Positions 1-11,471 of a stretch of DNA of 55,000 nucleotides are shown here, piece after piece. Position 1 is the first letter of the stretch, and each line of letters starts with the position of its first letter. The notes under the pieces are model-generated. The model was given only the letters and a program-made list of their open reading frames with translations. It was not told the origin of the DNA and searched no databases. The stretch comes from Glandiceps talaboti (taxonomy: Eukaryota; Hemichordata; Enteropneusta; Spengelidae), in contig NC_135553.1 in NCBI RefSeq assembly GCF_964340395.1, positions 9,385,001 to 9,440,000 of the forward strand, written 5' to 3'. The translations under genes and the position numbers were made by a program.

Positions 1-533
1 GTTCACTAAACAATTTCAAATCTTACTTCGGAAATGCGACTCTATTGACACACTGATTGACGAAAATGTGTCCACCCCAAAAGTTAGATTTTTTCCTTGG
101 GGAGACACATGAGTGATGAAAAGAAACTAGTGTTTGATCAAGTTTAGTAACAGTTATTTAAAAAAAAATGATATTACTAAGACGTTAACGTTGAACAGTC
201 CAATTATTTGTAACAGTTCAGAGCTTAAGGTTTTACATGCATAGATGATAACACCGTGCGTCTGCTTGAAAGCATACTTAACAACAATGGGAACCAGTAA
301 AATTGAATCAAATCCCACTAACATGCCAGAAAATGTATGTTGTTACAATGTATATGATTTTGTGACGATCTGCTATGACGATGGTAGCTTATACAAAGAA
401 ATTGTAGCAATGTTGGCGAGGTTTGTATCGAACGATAAAATGTAGCAATAATAGTAGGAATTTGAACCAGACAACATACACTTGTTTCAAGTCAACTGAC
501 TTCTATTGTATGGGTAGGGTTATGGCAACTTAC
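1..533 (-). other. Intron after CCP8 (partial)
   Basis: This is intron running off the left edge. No exon is recognisable. It contains one copy of the TGTAGCAATGTT repeat family at 403-450. Confidence 0.6.
403..450 (+). repeat. Dispersed TGTAGCAATGTT family, copy 1
   Basis: A 48-bp unit begins TGTAGCAATGTTGG and ends GATAAAATGTAGCAAT. The same pattern occurs at 19866-20111, 35012-35177 and more weakly at 41056-41205. Confidence 0.6.
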
Positions 534-731
534 CTCGGCACACAATGTTTGGTTTCGACAACGACCACTTCCCACCTTCCAAGCATTCAATTCTCCGATG
601 TCCACGAATATATGTGTAGCCAGGGTCACATATATAGTCACAATAAGTGCCAACGCGATTGTCATTCGTACTGCACCGCTTGACAGCATTTTTAGGGTTA
701 TTGAGAAAATCACAGAATTTGACGGCTTCAA
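534..731 (-). CDS. Exon 32: sushi/CCP domain 8 (residues 1403-1468), last exon in window
   Basis: VEAVKFCDFLNNPKNAVKRC, GTYCDYICDPGY, IECLEGGKWSLSKPNIVC. It is a six-cysteine CCP with Leu in place of Gly after WS, so it is the most divergent of the eight. I chose the acceptor at CCCGAATAG because it follows a long T-rich tract. A second AG at TTGAAG would drop three residues out of phase. The donor GTAAGT is strong and in phase 1, so at least one more exon lies beyond the left edge. Confidence 0.88.
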
Positions 732-880
732 CTATTCGGGTGAAGAAAAAAAAAACAGTTGTGATGATATTTTAAACTTGCCTCATGATGATAGAGTACA
801 GCCATGTGAATTTACAAAACGAAAAGTCAATACTCGTTATTTTACATTTATTCAATTTCATGCAGGCATACATGTATTTA

Positions 881-1022
881 AACAATAATGTACGCCCTCC
901 CAGCCCATAATGGACGAAAGCAAACTTTGAACGACATAATGGGCGAGGCGACAGCCGAGTCCATTATGGAGTGCAAAGTTTGCTTGAGTCCATTATGGAC
1001 TGGGAGGGCATACATTATTGTT
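881..1022. mobile_element. Foldback MITE-like element
   Basis: Arms at 881-929 and 974-1022 are inverted copies with few mismatches, and both carry AATAATGTA...CCCTCCCAG...CCATTATGGAC. The spacer is 44 bp. There is no coding capacity. It lies in the CCP7-CCP8 intron. Confidence 0.7.
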
Positions 1023-1442
1023 ATTATTTTATAGTTTTGCCAATTCCAGTGAATTTGTAGACCGAGAAACGCAAAACAACGTATAATATACACAGCGCTG
1101 AACATCGTCTGCCATGTTCGGCCCGGAAGCTGAATACTAATCATAGCGACACACGTACGTAACACGTACGTACACACACATATACACTTCAATGAACTGC
1201 TGTGAACACAAATTTGTTTCAGGAATGCGTTGTATTTTTAAACAGTGGAAATGACAATCATAAGTAACAACATACATTTCGAAAAGATACCTAGTCGTAT
1301 GAAGAAACAGAACAAATAAGCTTGTATTGTTATGCTCGTTCCGGGGCCGCGATGCCCAATAACGGAGTACATTATCAGTAATAATGTACAGCGTTGACGT
1401 CACAAAATTCACTGGAATTGGTAATGCTATAATATAATAAAT
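1021..1442. mobile_element. MITE-like element with about 38-bp terminal inverted repeats
   Basis: The left end (TTATTATTTTATAG...CCAATTCCAGTGAATTT) and right end (AAATTCACTGGAATTGG...ATAATATAATAA) are inverted copies with a few differences. It abuts the foldback element at 881-1022, so either two elements are nested or one is composite. Confidence 0.55.
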
Positions 1443-1470
1443 ATTAATGTGACCGTCATTCACTTTGCTA

Positions 1471-1770
1471 AGGCCTAACAAACTACCTGACCCGGTTACC
1501 CGACCCAACCTAGGTTTTCACTGCCGATCCTAAACTTTGTTTTACGTATTCAAGAAAAAAAAATAAAATCACAAAAATTGTGTGGTCTCACGAGAAATAG
1601 TGGATGCCGAAACTGACACCAACTTAAATAGACAATATAAAAATGTTCTTCCACAAAAGTGTTCTTCTGTAATGGATGTACATCTGATGGGAAGAAACCA
1701 ATAACACGGAGTCTCAGACCATTTGGAGAGAATGGAAAACCTGAACTAGACACTGATACACGAAAACATT
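1471..1770 (+). repeat. Interspersed repeat family A, copy 1
   Basis: It shares several blocks in the same order with 4209-4410: CCGGTTACCCGACCC, TTTTCACTGCCG, GAGAAAT-GTGGATG, then GTACATCTGATGGGAAGAAA and CCAATAACAC. No product is recognisable. Confidence 0.75.
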
Positions 1771-2018
1771 AAATAAAATAAAATTAAAAAAATCTACCTA
1801 CCCCACCTATTCTAAAATTAAGTGTTCTCAGAACCACATAATCTTTTACTAGGCCTAATAATATACATGTACCAATCTCTAAAATATAACTGTTGACACT
1901 GTATATAACCTCCAAAGAATTTCATGTCACTAGTAATTGAGTACAACCATACAAAAAAAATTGACTTTGAATTGTGTGTAACTTGCAAAGTGTCTGATGG
2001 AAAATGATTGATATTTAC

Positions 2019-2210
2019 CAGCACATATTGGTTCTGATCCGGACCACACAGCACCTGCACCGTTAGATCCACGAGTACAATCCCGGTACTCTGTTCCCAC
2101 CAGATCGTAACCCTCGTCACAGTCGTAAACGCATCTTGTACCGACTTCATTGTTGCCTTGACAACGTACGGAACCACGATACGGAGATCGGAGAGGTGAG
2201 CAGCCACCCA
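2019..2210 (-). CDS. Exon 31: sushi/CCP domain 7 (residues 1339-1402)
   Basis: VGGCSPLRSPYRGSVRC, GTRCVYDCDEGYD, RDCTRGSNGAGAVWSGSEPIC. It has six cysteines, with a Gly/Ala-rich insertion before WSG that parallels the serine-rich one in CCP5. The acceptor is TTTTCACAG and the donor GTAAAT, phase 1-1. Confidence 0.92.
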
Positions 2211-2410
2211 CTGTGAAAATAAAGATGCCACTGTCAATCACTATCATCACAACTTCATATTTGTCGATGAATCAAAGTATAAGCAGAATACACATGGATT
2301 TGACAGAAACTTCATTACATGAGATTTATTTGGTTACATTTGCATCTGTTTTATCATTAAGCAGACATTGTGTAAGGGGATGTTTGTGAGTAATCATTAT
2401 TGTGTCTATT

Positions 2411-2416
2411 ATATTA

Positions 2417-2488
<72 letters not shown>

Positions 2489-2490
2489 CG

Positions 2491-2545
<55 letters not shown>

Positions 2546-2547
2546 TT
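2411..2547. repeat. (TTA)n then (TTTA)n microsatellite
   Basis: About 90 bp of TTA units pass directly into about ten TTTA units, in the CCP6-CCP7 intron. Confidence 0.97.
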
Positions 2548-3073
2548 ACCCATTTGTCACAGCATTGACAAAAGAAATAAATTTACATTCTCAGGTAAAA
2601 ATGGTAAAGGGAGAACGGAAATTAGCAATAAAGCTAGTCAAGACCGTCTCCTAGGACCCTGACAGTCCAACATTTATATAATTGGTCAGCCTCACTAATC
2701 TTGATACAGCATTTAAAATCCTTGGAAGCTAAGACGAACTCTCCTATAACCTTTCCATCTGGTTACCATTATGTACACGATAAAATGGTCATATGGGTCA
2801 TATTTTGGATTTTTAAAGTATAAAAAGTTTTTACTACATACTGCTCTTTTCGTCATCTGGCATAATACAACTCTAACTAACCAATACTACATTATCTTGG
2901 CGTGAGGTACCATTATGATTCTAGCAGTGAGATCAGATCGTCACCAAATCATATAAACTTAACGCGGTGACCTTTTTCAGGCATTTCAGTGAATTAAAAT
3001 GTATGAACTGTACTTCCTTGGTTTTCGTGTCGGGCGATAAGGATTTTTTGTCGCGCCAAACGACGTTTTGTTT

Positions 3074-3214
3074 CAGTGTCATACAGGCAACACTGTTTGC
3101 TTACCTATGCATGATACTACAGTGTCATACAGGCAACACTGTTTGCTTACCTATGCATGATACTTTATGAGTGTCATACAGGCAACACTGATTGCTTACC
3201 TATGCATGATACTT
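3074..3214 (-). repeat. Three-copy tandem repeat over the CCP6 5' splice site
   Basis: Units of 46 and 49 bp (AGTGTCATACAGGCAACACTG start, CTATGCATGATACT end) repeat three times. Each contains, on the coding strand, ATGCATAGGTAAGC, which is the CCP6 exon end plus donor. Only the copy at 3200 is attached to the CCP. Confidence 0.9.
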
Positions 3215-3376
3215 CAGAGCCAGACCACTGACCGTTCGCTTCACATGTTCTGGTCTCAGTGCCTCTGGCCAAAGTGTAGCCAGATGAACACTCGTACTGA
3301 CACTGAGAACCGTATTGGTTGCCATTACATTTCACATAACCATGGGGAGGCGAATTTAGAACGGGACAGGTGATTG
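3200..3376 (-). CDS. Exon 30: sushi/CCP domain 6 (residues 1280-1338)
   Basis: AITCPVLNSPPHGYVKC, GSQCQYECSSGYT, RTCEANGQWSGSEVSC. A complete six-cysteine CCP. The last bases of the exon and its donor GTAAGC belong to a short tandem repeat, so two further copies of the same donor sequence follow at 3151 and 3105. The innermost donor is the only one that keeps the frame, because reading on meets a stop nine codons later. Confidence 0.92.
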
Positions 3377-3524
3377 CTGGAATAACAGAAAGTTTTGCGT
3401 TATATGTCATATTATGATGTGATATGATATCCGAGTTATTGTCTAACATACTGTTAAATGGATAGACGTTGTTTGCGATAAAATGCAGTTACGCTTAAAA
3501 TAGTTACAATTAAAATGCACTGTT

Positions 3525-3557
<33 letters not shown>

Positions 3558-3568
3558 TGCATCATCTG

Positions 3569-3637
<69 letters not shown>

Positions 3638-3655
3638 TATCATCATCATCATCGC
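3525..3655. repeat. (CAT)n microsatellite
   Basis: About 130 bp of CAT units, with two TGC interruptions and one TTA interruption, in the intron upstream of CCP6. Confidence 0.97.
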
Positions 3656-3830
3656 AAACGCTTTCACTATACATACTATGACCAAATCTAACACCACTCA
3701 CATACCCTTATCATCCCTTGTTTTTTTGCATCTCCCTTTTCTAAGATGATGGTCAGAATATCAGTTTCCCGTAATAATAATTAAATTTGAAAGAATGGAA
3801 CAATGGATGGTTTTTAAATCATATGCTTAC

Positions 3831-4022
3831 CTTGGCATACAGCTTCTGTACCTGACCAGCTGCTAGAACTCCCATAGCCAGCTGCCTGACAAGTACGATA
3901 TTCAGACCCACTTCCGATTCGATAACCGGTATTACACACGTACTGGCACCGTGAGCCCTGCGAGTTACCATCGCATGATATACGACCATTGGCTGGAGAA
4001 TGTAATCTTCCACAAGACTGAC
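3831..4022 (-). CDS. Exon 29: sushi/CCP domain 5 (residues 1216-1279)
   Basis: SQSCGRLHSPANGRISC, GSRCQYVCNTGYR, RTCQAAGYGSSSSWSGTEAVC. It has six cysteines and a serine-rich insertion before the WSG motif, which makes this CCP longer than most. The acceptor is ATCTACAG and the donor GTAAGC, phase 1-1. Confidence 0.92.
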
Positions 4023-4208
4023 CTGTAGATAACGAGAACGCGCATGCAATCTATATAAATGTACCCAACAAGACATGCGTAGAAAACTGTAGCTTCTGAA
4101 ATGTGAATCATCATACAAAAAAATATCCTAGCACCCATAACAAGATCTTGTTGCATTTGTCCTCTTGTGTTACCATATTGTAGTTTCCTGAGATACCATA
4201 CACTGGTC

Positions 4209-4548
<340 letters not shown>

Positions 4549-4877
4549 CGTAATCGATTGTTTGTTAAACTACAATGTGCAAGTGCACTTAAACCATAGA
4601 TTTCGTGGTCTAAAATTATGATAATATGGGCATCTCTACAAGATTAATGTCATGTTGTTGCCTTGCTTGCGAGACAGAAAGCCAAAAGAAATATTATATA
4701 TTAGTGAAGTTTATACAAGGACATCCACGCATGACTATATAATATGACACTAATGATTGAAAATGTTACTTTGATCTGTAAATAACTGCTTACAGTCGAT
4801 TTTTGACAAAATTTCGACAAAAACAATAACCTAAATAAATGGAGTGACATACGACTATTGAGTTACGAGATACTCAC

Positions 4878-5060
4878 TCTCACACGTAGGGTTACTGCCG
4901 GTCCATTGCCCTTCGTTTCCGCACACACGACTCCTAGCTCCGACAAGTTTGTAGCCACGCATACAATCGTACTGACACCAGGAGCCAGGCTGATTATCGC
5001 CTTGGCAAGAAACGTGACCATTACTTGGTGGTGACAGGGGCGAGCAGTTGACAACTCTCT
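4878..5060 (-). CDS. Exon 28: sushi/CCP domain 4 (residues 1155-1215)
   Basis: KRVVNCSPLSPPSNGHVSC, GSWCQYDCMRGYK, RVCGNEGQWTGSNPTC. It is a complete six-cysteine CCP with WTG in place of WSG. The acceptor is AAACAG with a nearby purine-rich AGAGAG that could allow small shifts. The donor is GTGAGT, phase 1-1. Confidence 0.92.
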
Positions 5061-5472
5061 CTGTTTAAGAAGGAGAATGAAACAAATAAGTACCAAAAAA
5101 ACACAAATATCCCACAGATTCAAGTTTCAATGGATTCTTGAACCCGAAAAAAGATGTTTATTCTTACCATTGCAACAGTGAATTAAGAATTATTTGGTCA
5201 GCCTTCGTTGTTCACATATGCTATTGCATTGGCGATATGAAGAGGGGAGGCCACATACACAAAGTTTATTATTGGAAGAAGAAAACTCGTGATTTGATAA
5301 TATTGTGCTTCCATGATCAACATACTAGTAATTATAGTAAGCCTATCGAGGAAGAAAATAGGAGTACAGATTTATCCCATGGGAATTCTGCATTCTTAAT
5401 AACATCAAAAGTGATCGCTAAGCCAACGATTGCCTTTTCTTTCGTTTTTCCTGAAGAGTATAGTATACTCAC

Positions 5473-5649
5473 TTTCGCATATAGCAGGTGTGCCACTCCA
5501 TTCCCCCTCGGAGCTGCAGACACGGGTTGTAGAACCGTAGCTGATGTGATATCCATGATCACAACGGTAATGACAATTGGACCCGGGCTTTGAACCAGAG
5601 CAACTCAAGTAGCCGTTCGTTGGAGCAGTGAGCGGCGAGCATCTACGTG
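5473..5649 (-). CDS. Exon 27: sushi/CCP domain 3 (residues 1096-1154)
   Basis: ARRCSPLTAPTNGYLSC, GSNCHYRCDHGYH, RVCSSEGEWSGTPAIC. A complete six-cysteine CCP. The acceptor is GTTTTAG and the donor GTGAGT, phase 1-1. Confidence 0.93.
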
Positions 5650-6504
5650 CTAAAACAAAATTATTTACATTACTACATGTATGGTCGGCATAATAGCAAA
5701 TGAAAGACAAAAGAAAACATATTGGAAAATTTCCAGTGCAAGCTTACAATGAAAATTATTCGAGCTGCAAAAAGTGAACAGACATAAGTATTTTTAGAAA
5801 GACATGGCTGATGTAAATCTTCTATCAACACATTCCTATAACTTTAATATTGAGTCCAAAATCAACAAAAACAAAATGAGTTGCACCATTACATTCCATG
5901 ATGAGATGACGCATAGCTTTCGATTTATTTGCATTGTAAGATTTCTTTTCATCTGGTGAATAAATCAATTCAATTCAAGCTGAACGAACTTAAATCATTG
6001 AGGAACGGGTCACATAATAATTCCTCTGCAAATGAAATTTTTGAAATAGTCTAGCTAAATCTTTGCAGAATGATGTAATGTGATGAAGGCGAGACAATAC
6101 AAGGCGACCTTATACCTTATTAGCCCAGATACTTAGCTTAGTTATCTGGTTTAACAATGTCGTTCGCCACACCAGCATGTCAAATCAGATAGCCTACTCT
6201 CTAGGCTAACACCTTATGCCCTTGTTGAAAAAAGTCGTAAAGACAACTGTACAAAACATGGAAAGGTCTTTCGAATATTTCATTTACAATGCATGGTTGT
6301 AAGCACACACATTCCTTTTAAAAATCCCTAAACTATTTTCGACCAATTTGGCTCCAGAATGACACGAAACAAATCTTCATTTCTACACTGACCATTTCAA
6401 TAGTAAAAGTTTGATGCCACGAATGTACGGTCAATCATTCTTCCCCATTTGCATGCCAAGAATAAGAGACTGCGTTATAGGATTTATACACAGGTTTGCT
6501 TTAC
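5650..6504 (-). other. CCP2-CCP3 intron
   Basis: AT-rich intron. I see no exon, element or long simple repeat. Confidence 0.5.
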
Positions 6505-6684
6505 CTTCACAGCGTACTTCTGAACCAGACCAATGCCCATCAGCTCGGCACCTTCTTGTTTCAGAACCTGAATCGATGAAGTATCCAACGCTGCAGACGT
6601 AAGTACATGTAGAACCGGGAACGTCTCCTCCACGACAACGTAGACGACCATTGGTAGGAGGCATAAGAATTTCACATCGTCGCA
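6505..6684 (-). CDS. Exon 26: sushi/CCP domain 2 (residues 1036-1095)
   Basis: MRRCEILMPPTNGRLRC, GSTCTYVCSVGYF, RRCRADGHWSGSEVRC. All six cysteines, the GY motif and the WSG motif are present. The acceptor is ATTTCAG and the donor GTAAAG, phase 1-1. The first Met is formed across the splice junction and is not a start. Confidence 0.93.
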
Positions 6685-6983
6685 CTGAAATGTATCATAA
6701 TGGTAGTTACCATATATAGAATGAAAGAGTAGTCCTTGTGTATGTTCTCATCGCTTGCTAACACACTTCACTTGCGTTTCAGCAAGTGATAAGACGAACC
6801 TCGAGAAAGGTGAAAACTTTTAAGGTAATTTTATATACCATTACCAGTAGTCTAAGTTTCTGACAGTCATCAGGAAATTCTCTAATTACAAGCTACCTTC
6901 AAGGTAGTTAGTCAACAGATCTACATACTTTGCTACAATGATAAAACACTTCATCGTTTTTGCGAAAACAGAACATATTTATG

Positions 6984-6991
6984 CACGCACG

Positions 6992-7031
<40 letters not shown>

Positions 7032-7107
7032 TACATACATACATACATACATACATACATACATACATACATACATACATACATACATACATACATACAT
7101 ACATACA
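6984..7107. repeat. (CA)n/(CATA)n compound microsatellite
   Basis: CACG units, then about 15 CA units, then about 20 CATA units, in the CCP1-CCP2 intron. Confidence 0.97.
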
Positions 7108-7157
7108 TTACCCATTGATTGTATGATCACGTACAGAAAATGTGACATTCTACCTAC

Positions 7158-7337
7158 TTTCACATACTGCCTCTGTGCCGGACCACCTGCCACCAGCCCC
7201 ACAGACACGTTGCTTGGAACCACTAACCAACTGGTAGTTGGAATTACAATAATACTGGCATGTTGAACCCTGGCGATTTTCACGACTACATGTAACACGG
7301 GCATTGGGAGGGGATACCAGTGTTGTACAGACAATAG
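7158..7337 (-). CDS. Exon 25: sushi/CCP domain 1 (residues 976-1035)
   Basis: AIVCTTLVSPPNARVTC, GSTCQYYCNSNY, RVCGAGGRWSGTEAVC. Six cysteines and the WSG motif define a selectin-type CCP. Phase is 1-1 with donor GTAGGT. It follows HYR by 0.2 kb and opens the CCP run. The downstream intron holds a (CA)n/(CATA)n tract. Confidence 0.93.
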
Positions 7338-7533
7338 CTGTTGGAAGAGGCAGAGAATTGAATTTATTCTATAAATGGCATACTTCAAAAAACACCACAT
7401 TCGTTTCAAGATTAAGAGGGGGCTTGAACAGCAGTAGTTTATGAAATATGGTTTATTTTATGTAAAAACAACAGTCTGTGGTTTTAAAAAAGGCAATACG
7501 AATGACACTTGAGAAGAATAGAATCATACGTAC

Positions 7534-7655
7534 CATGTATAGTTATTGTAAATTGACACATGGCCGTATTTCCAGCAAAATCACCAGCAGTATAGCCAAT
7601 CGTGTGAACTCCTTCATTGAACTGTGAACATGGTCGAGGCCCCTGACGTGCTGGT
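7534..7655 (-). CDS. Exon 24: HYR domain, second part (domain spans residues 892-975)
   Basis: It completes the HYR module with QPARQGPRPCSQFNEGVHTI, then GYTAGDFAGN and MCQFTITIH. The G-x-H-T-I-x-Y-T-A-x-D-x-A-G-N motif is diagnostic. The acceptor TTGTTTTCAG joins in phase 2 to exon 23 with no frame break, and the donor is GTACGT in phase 1. This is the only non-phase-1 junction in the gene. HYR immediately before CCPs is also seen in SVEP1. Confidence 0.9.
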
Positions 7656-8202
7656 CTGAAAACAAGGTGACAAACACGTGTAAACCGTAGCTCCAATAGC
7701 CGAGAGACTTAGCGTTCAAGCCGGACAACGATGTTCCACCCCAGTATAAAATGTTGTTAACAGTACTAAGGCTAAATGCATTTGCATATCTTGAAGGCTA
7801 CCACAAGAGGCAAGACAAGTCTCTGGGTTAACTGGGTTTTAGTCCTGTAAAGTTGGCTTGTCTTAACTCTACAGAACGTAACCAAATTGTATGATGTCAT
7901 CACTATGAAGAACAGTATATAGTGGTAGAAAAGTGTCATTTCAAGTACGGAACATGTTTCTTGCACACATAAGAAGACTGCCGATGAAACTCTTTTACAA
8001 AAAAAAACTTTTGTAAAAAAAAAGGCTATCACAGTATTTCTCGAACATTTGTAAACATTATTAGGCCTTACCTTGACTAGGAACAGTCTCGAGTACCAGG
8101 CTTGTTACACTAGCAGTACAAGAAATGGGATGGAAGGGGGAGGGGGAGAAATTGCAATTTTCAAACACAAAGAAAATGGTGAATGAGTATACAAGTTCTT
8201 AC

Positions 8203-8332
8203 TGTATGTAAGCCGGACCTCTGTTGTCACTTGCCCAGGGCTCTCTCCAACATATTGACAAGGTGTCACGACCTGCAGGCATTGTTCTTGACATGTCCAC
8301 AGGACAGCCATGGATAACTGGTGGGACTGTAT
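8203..8332 (-). CDS. Exon 23: HYR domain, first part
   Basis: The N-terminal half of a hyalin-repeat domain starts DTVPPVIHGCPVDMS and continues LSICWREPWASDNRGPAYI. The CP, WxEP and SDN motifs are hallmarks of HYR modules, which have an immunoglobulin-like fold and occur in hyalin, SVEP1 and related matrix proteins. The exon runs from phase 1 (acceptor CCATAG) to phase 2 (donor GTAAGAA) and needs exon 24 to complete the fold. Confidence 0.88.
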
Positions 8333-10661
8333 CTATGGAGACGAGGAGAGGCAAAATGGGCGAATTAATCAGCTTATATATAATTTGAGTAAACGTGTTT
8401 GAAGAGTTTACAGGATTGTATCATATACAACGATCTTACACTAGCTAAGTGGTGAATCAAAAATCTATTATATACAATCACAGTGGGTTGCGATGATCGG
8501 ATACAGAAACTGAAGAAGTTTTGATAGAATAAAGCTTATTTTGTTTATTGTTGTTGTATGTCCATCTTTTCTCTTACAAATGACTGAATGTATACAATGT
8601 TGAGGGGTCGTTATATCATGGGGGGTTTAAGGAGTGAACCCAGGCTTTTTTTCAACATCATCTCATGACATAATTACATAAACCAATATATATATATATG
8701 GGAATAATTTATCGGTGATAAAGTTGACATTATCGATATTTCTGACTCCTAATCCGTCGATTGAATTTTATTGGAGCGTACGTAAATCGAGTGTGAAAGC
8801 TAAACTGGGTGATAAAATTGTTGAAACGTATAATCACAACATGAAGTTCCCAATTGTGATAACGCCCGCTACGGCTGAAAATACTGATACAACGAATCCA
8901 TAAACGAATATGTACAAGTGATGGCGATCAACACGCCAGGCTAACAACATTCTATCTATGGCGTAGTTAAGTTCTTACGTATGCAGGAAGTAGTTATCTA
9001 CAAAGAAATGAAAATAAGAATGTCTCCTTGTGGTGGAAATATACGGAGTATAAAGCGGTATTGAATGCCGACTCTTGGATTTCGTTATAGACACACTAGT
9101 CGTTATAGTAATGATGCTAATTTTTACTCAATCCAATATCACACGGGAGAGGGTACTCTGGTGAACTCACTGAGACAACTGTGCTTCAATACATAGTCAG
9201 ATAGATTCATACGAATCGCAAATTCCTAGCTGAGTGCCCCTGAGTTCGAACTCTTCGATTGTCCCAAGGTACTAGTACCTAGGTGGCAAATCTCTCCGGG
9301 ACAACTGAAAGTGTTATAAAGTATTAAGAAATGGGTAGAGTCCCAGGCTTTAAATCTACACGTAAATGGTCATGGTAGTGTTTCTATATAGCTGTAATGG
9401 GTTGGACGATAGAGAGAATTGTGAATATTAGAGTACAATGGCCAGGACCGTTAGTACGGCTGTTCCCGTGCAAAACACACAAGTTAAGTCAAAGGTTATT
9501 GTGATTCAGGGGCGTTTATATGCGACAACCTTCGTACTACTGCTTTTCCTACTGTTGAATATTATCAAACAAATAACACAGTTATTGGCCTCTTCAATGC
9601 TTTTTACATAGAATAACGGCAATGGAGTTCGTTCCTTTCATAAAGTTGTTCTCATGGCACTTTTCTCACCAATCGCATTATACACAATGCCTTATGCAAT
9701 ATCTTCTGTTATGTAGGCAGACCTTGAAATAAACGGTCCCTTCTGTATGCCATATGGTACAACACAGTCGGCCGTAAAAAAAATATATGAGTGTCGTAAA
9801 AAAAACAATGATCCTGAGGATTTATGTCTTTAAAACAATTCTCCATAAGATTTAAACGATGGTATGGTTAATAGCATAATAGCTGTAGTTGGTGGCGTCG
9901 ATAAAAAAAGAAGAGTTTCACCCACAATGACGTTATGATGTTAATAGTTGCTGCACATACAGAGTGATAACGAGTAAAGTACATACAGACTTCCTGTGAC
10001 AACAATCTAAATTTGGCTCCGATATAATTTATTGAAGATGAACGTATGAACTACACGAGATGGCATTTTGTAAAAGACTGCAAGGAAAGCCGATACTCAA
10101 AGATCAAAAGCTGTGTCATTAGTGATGCTCTCTCCTCAAGGCCACACACACATCATTCAATAGGGAGACCCACTACATCACACTAGGTGACCTCATGTGA
10201 CCTTTAATGCCGATGAATAACGGTTGCCAAAGATAACAACAACACAAGCCTTCATTATAACTGCAGATTTTACCTACATGTTCAGTATATCTAACTACTC
10301 GGACACAATCCCTAGATATGGTAATATCAGCTTGAAAAATAAGCAAAGTTGTTTATAACACCTGTTTAATTTATAATACCATGACATGACGGTAAATGAT
10401 AGCGAAGCACATACACCATTATCCATTAGTTTCTTTGCCCTCTTGGTTTTTTTTTCAGTGTTTACATGAAGCTATAAACATGTCAGTTTAACAAGGGATT
10501 GTCACTAATTCATAATTTATTATCTAAGTTCTGTGTAAAACGCTGTTCGTGCACATACTATTTGTCAGTGGGGCAAAGATTAGCTTTAGCTCTGACCACC
10601 ACACGGAACCTTTAGTAGAAATGTAATGTTTTCGGAATATCATCGATTCCTTGGCTGCAAT

Positions 10662-10800
10662 TGACTGTACTGTACTGTACTGTACTGTACTGTACTGTAC
10701 CGTACCGTACTGTACTGTACTATAGTGCACTGTACTGTACTGTACTGTACTGTACTGTACTGTACTGTACTGTACTGTACTGTAATGTAATGTAATGTAA
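10662..10800. repeat. (CTGTA)n pentanucleotide repeat
   Basis: More than twenty CTGTA units with a few variants. The same motif in the opposite orientation lies at 40506-40565. Confidence 0.95.
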
Positions 10801-10914
10801 TGTACTATAATGGAATGTACTGGAATTTACTGGAATACCGTTCTGTGCTGTACTGTACTATATTGGTATTGTGTGTCATATTAGTGACGTAATGGTATCT
10901 TGTGCGATGAGATT

Positions 10915-11220
10915 TGATGTGATATTATGTGATGTGATGTGATGTGATGTGATGTGATGTTGGCTGTAACGTGATGTGTAGACTGTAAGATACGCCGTGT
11001 TGCAATTGTTCATCCCTATCAGGCTTCTTAGATGAGTGCTGGCTGATAGCATGGCTTGAATGTCTGTATTTTACAGACTACGTGATGGGATGTGTTGTTA
11101 AATGGTGTAATGTGACGTGATGTAATGTAATGTGATATGATATGATATGATGTGATATGATATACGATATGATGTGATGTGATGTGACGTGACGTCACGT
11201 GATGTTATATGGTGTAACGT
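10915..11220. repeat. Degenerate (GTGAT)n region
   Basis: Runs of GTGAT and variants at 10915-10960 and 11090-11220 flank the small element at 10981-11079, as if the element had inserted into the repeat. Confidence 0.8.
10981..11079 (+). mobile_element. About 100-bp MITE-like element, copy 1
   Basis: It shares GTAAGATAC, CGCCGTGTTG, CCTATCAGGCTTCTTA, GGCTGATAGC and GAATGTCTGTAT-TTACAGAC in order with the reverse complement of 52175-52269. The ends are short inverted repeats (GACTGTAAG and the inverse of TTACAGAC). Confidence 0.75.
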
Positions 11221-11384
11221 CATGAACAATGACGCAGGTTTTAGCAGTGGTGTCATGTATCAATCAAGTGCCTGGGACATGTCTCCCTGTAAATCTCCCA
11301 ATCAGCGAAGTAACCTGTAGGCGTACAACCACAGAGTTGCTTAATTTGAAAATGGCAATATAATCTTAATAAGGACTTCCTTAC

Positions 11385-11471
11385 CTGGAGGCGGTATAAT
11401 TGGTTCTTGGCATGAAAAGCATGGAGGTTCAATTGGTATACAATCACAACATCCGCCATCACATTGTGCAT
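11385..11471 (-). CDS. Exon 22: short cysteine- and proline-rich linker (residues 863-891)
   Basis: This 29-codon phase 1-1 exon joins EGF19 to HYR. The peptide starts NAQCDGGCCDCIPIEPPC and ends in an EPIIPPP stretch. Six cysteines fall in a CxxxCCxC...CxxC pattern that I do not recognise as a named domain. The acceptor follows a good pyrimidine stretch (TTATTCTGTCTCTGTCAATAG) and the donor is GTAAGG. It may be a stalk or a metal- or disulfide-stabilised hinge. The phase match on both sides and the position just before HYR support it, but no homology does. Confidence 0.68.

Larger units (their letters stand above)
8333..11384 (-). other. Linker-HYR intron
   Basis: A 3.05-kb intron. From 8333 to 10660 I see no exon. 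A palindromic GAGTTCGAACTC at 9242 resembles a tRNA B box but has no clear A box. From 10660 to 11200 it holds pentanucleotide repeats and a small dispersed element. Confidence 0.5.

Noticed and set aside
3443-3701. Poly-Asp and poly-Met frames
   Set aside because: They are translation of the (CAT)n microsatellite.
8072-8109. A 38-nt stretch with AG acceptor and GTAAGG donor between the two HYR exons
   Set aside because: Its length is not a multiple of three, so including it breaks the frame. Direct joining of 8203 to 7655 gives a clean HYR motif.
9242-9253. GAGTTCGAACTC resembling a tRNA B box
   Set aside because: There is no A box at the right distance and no cloverleaf. It is a simple palindrome or a decayed SINE at best.
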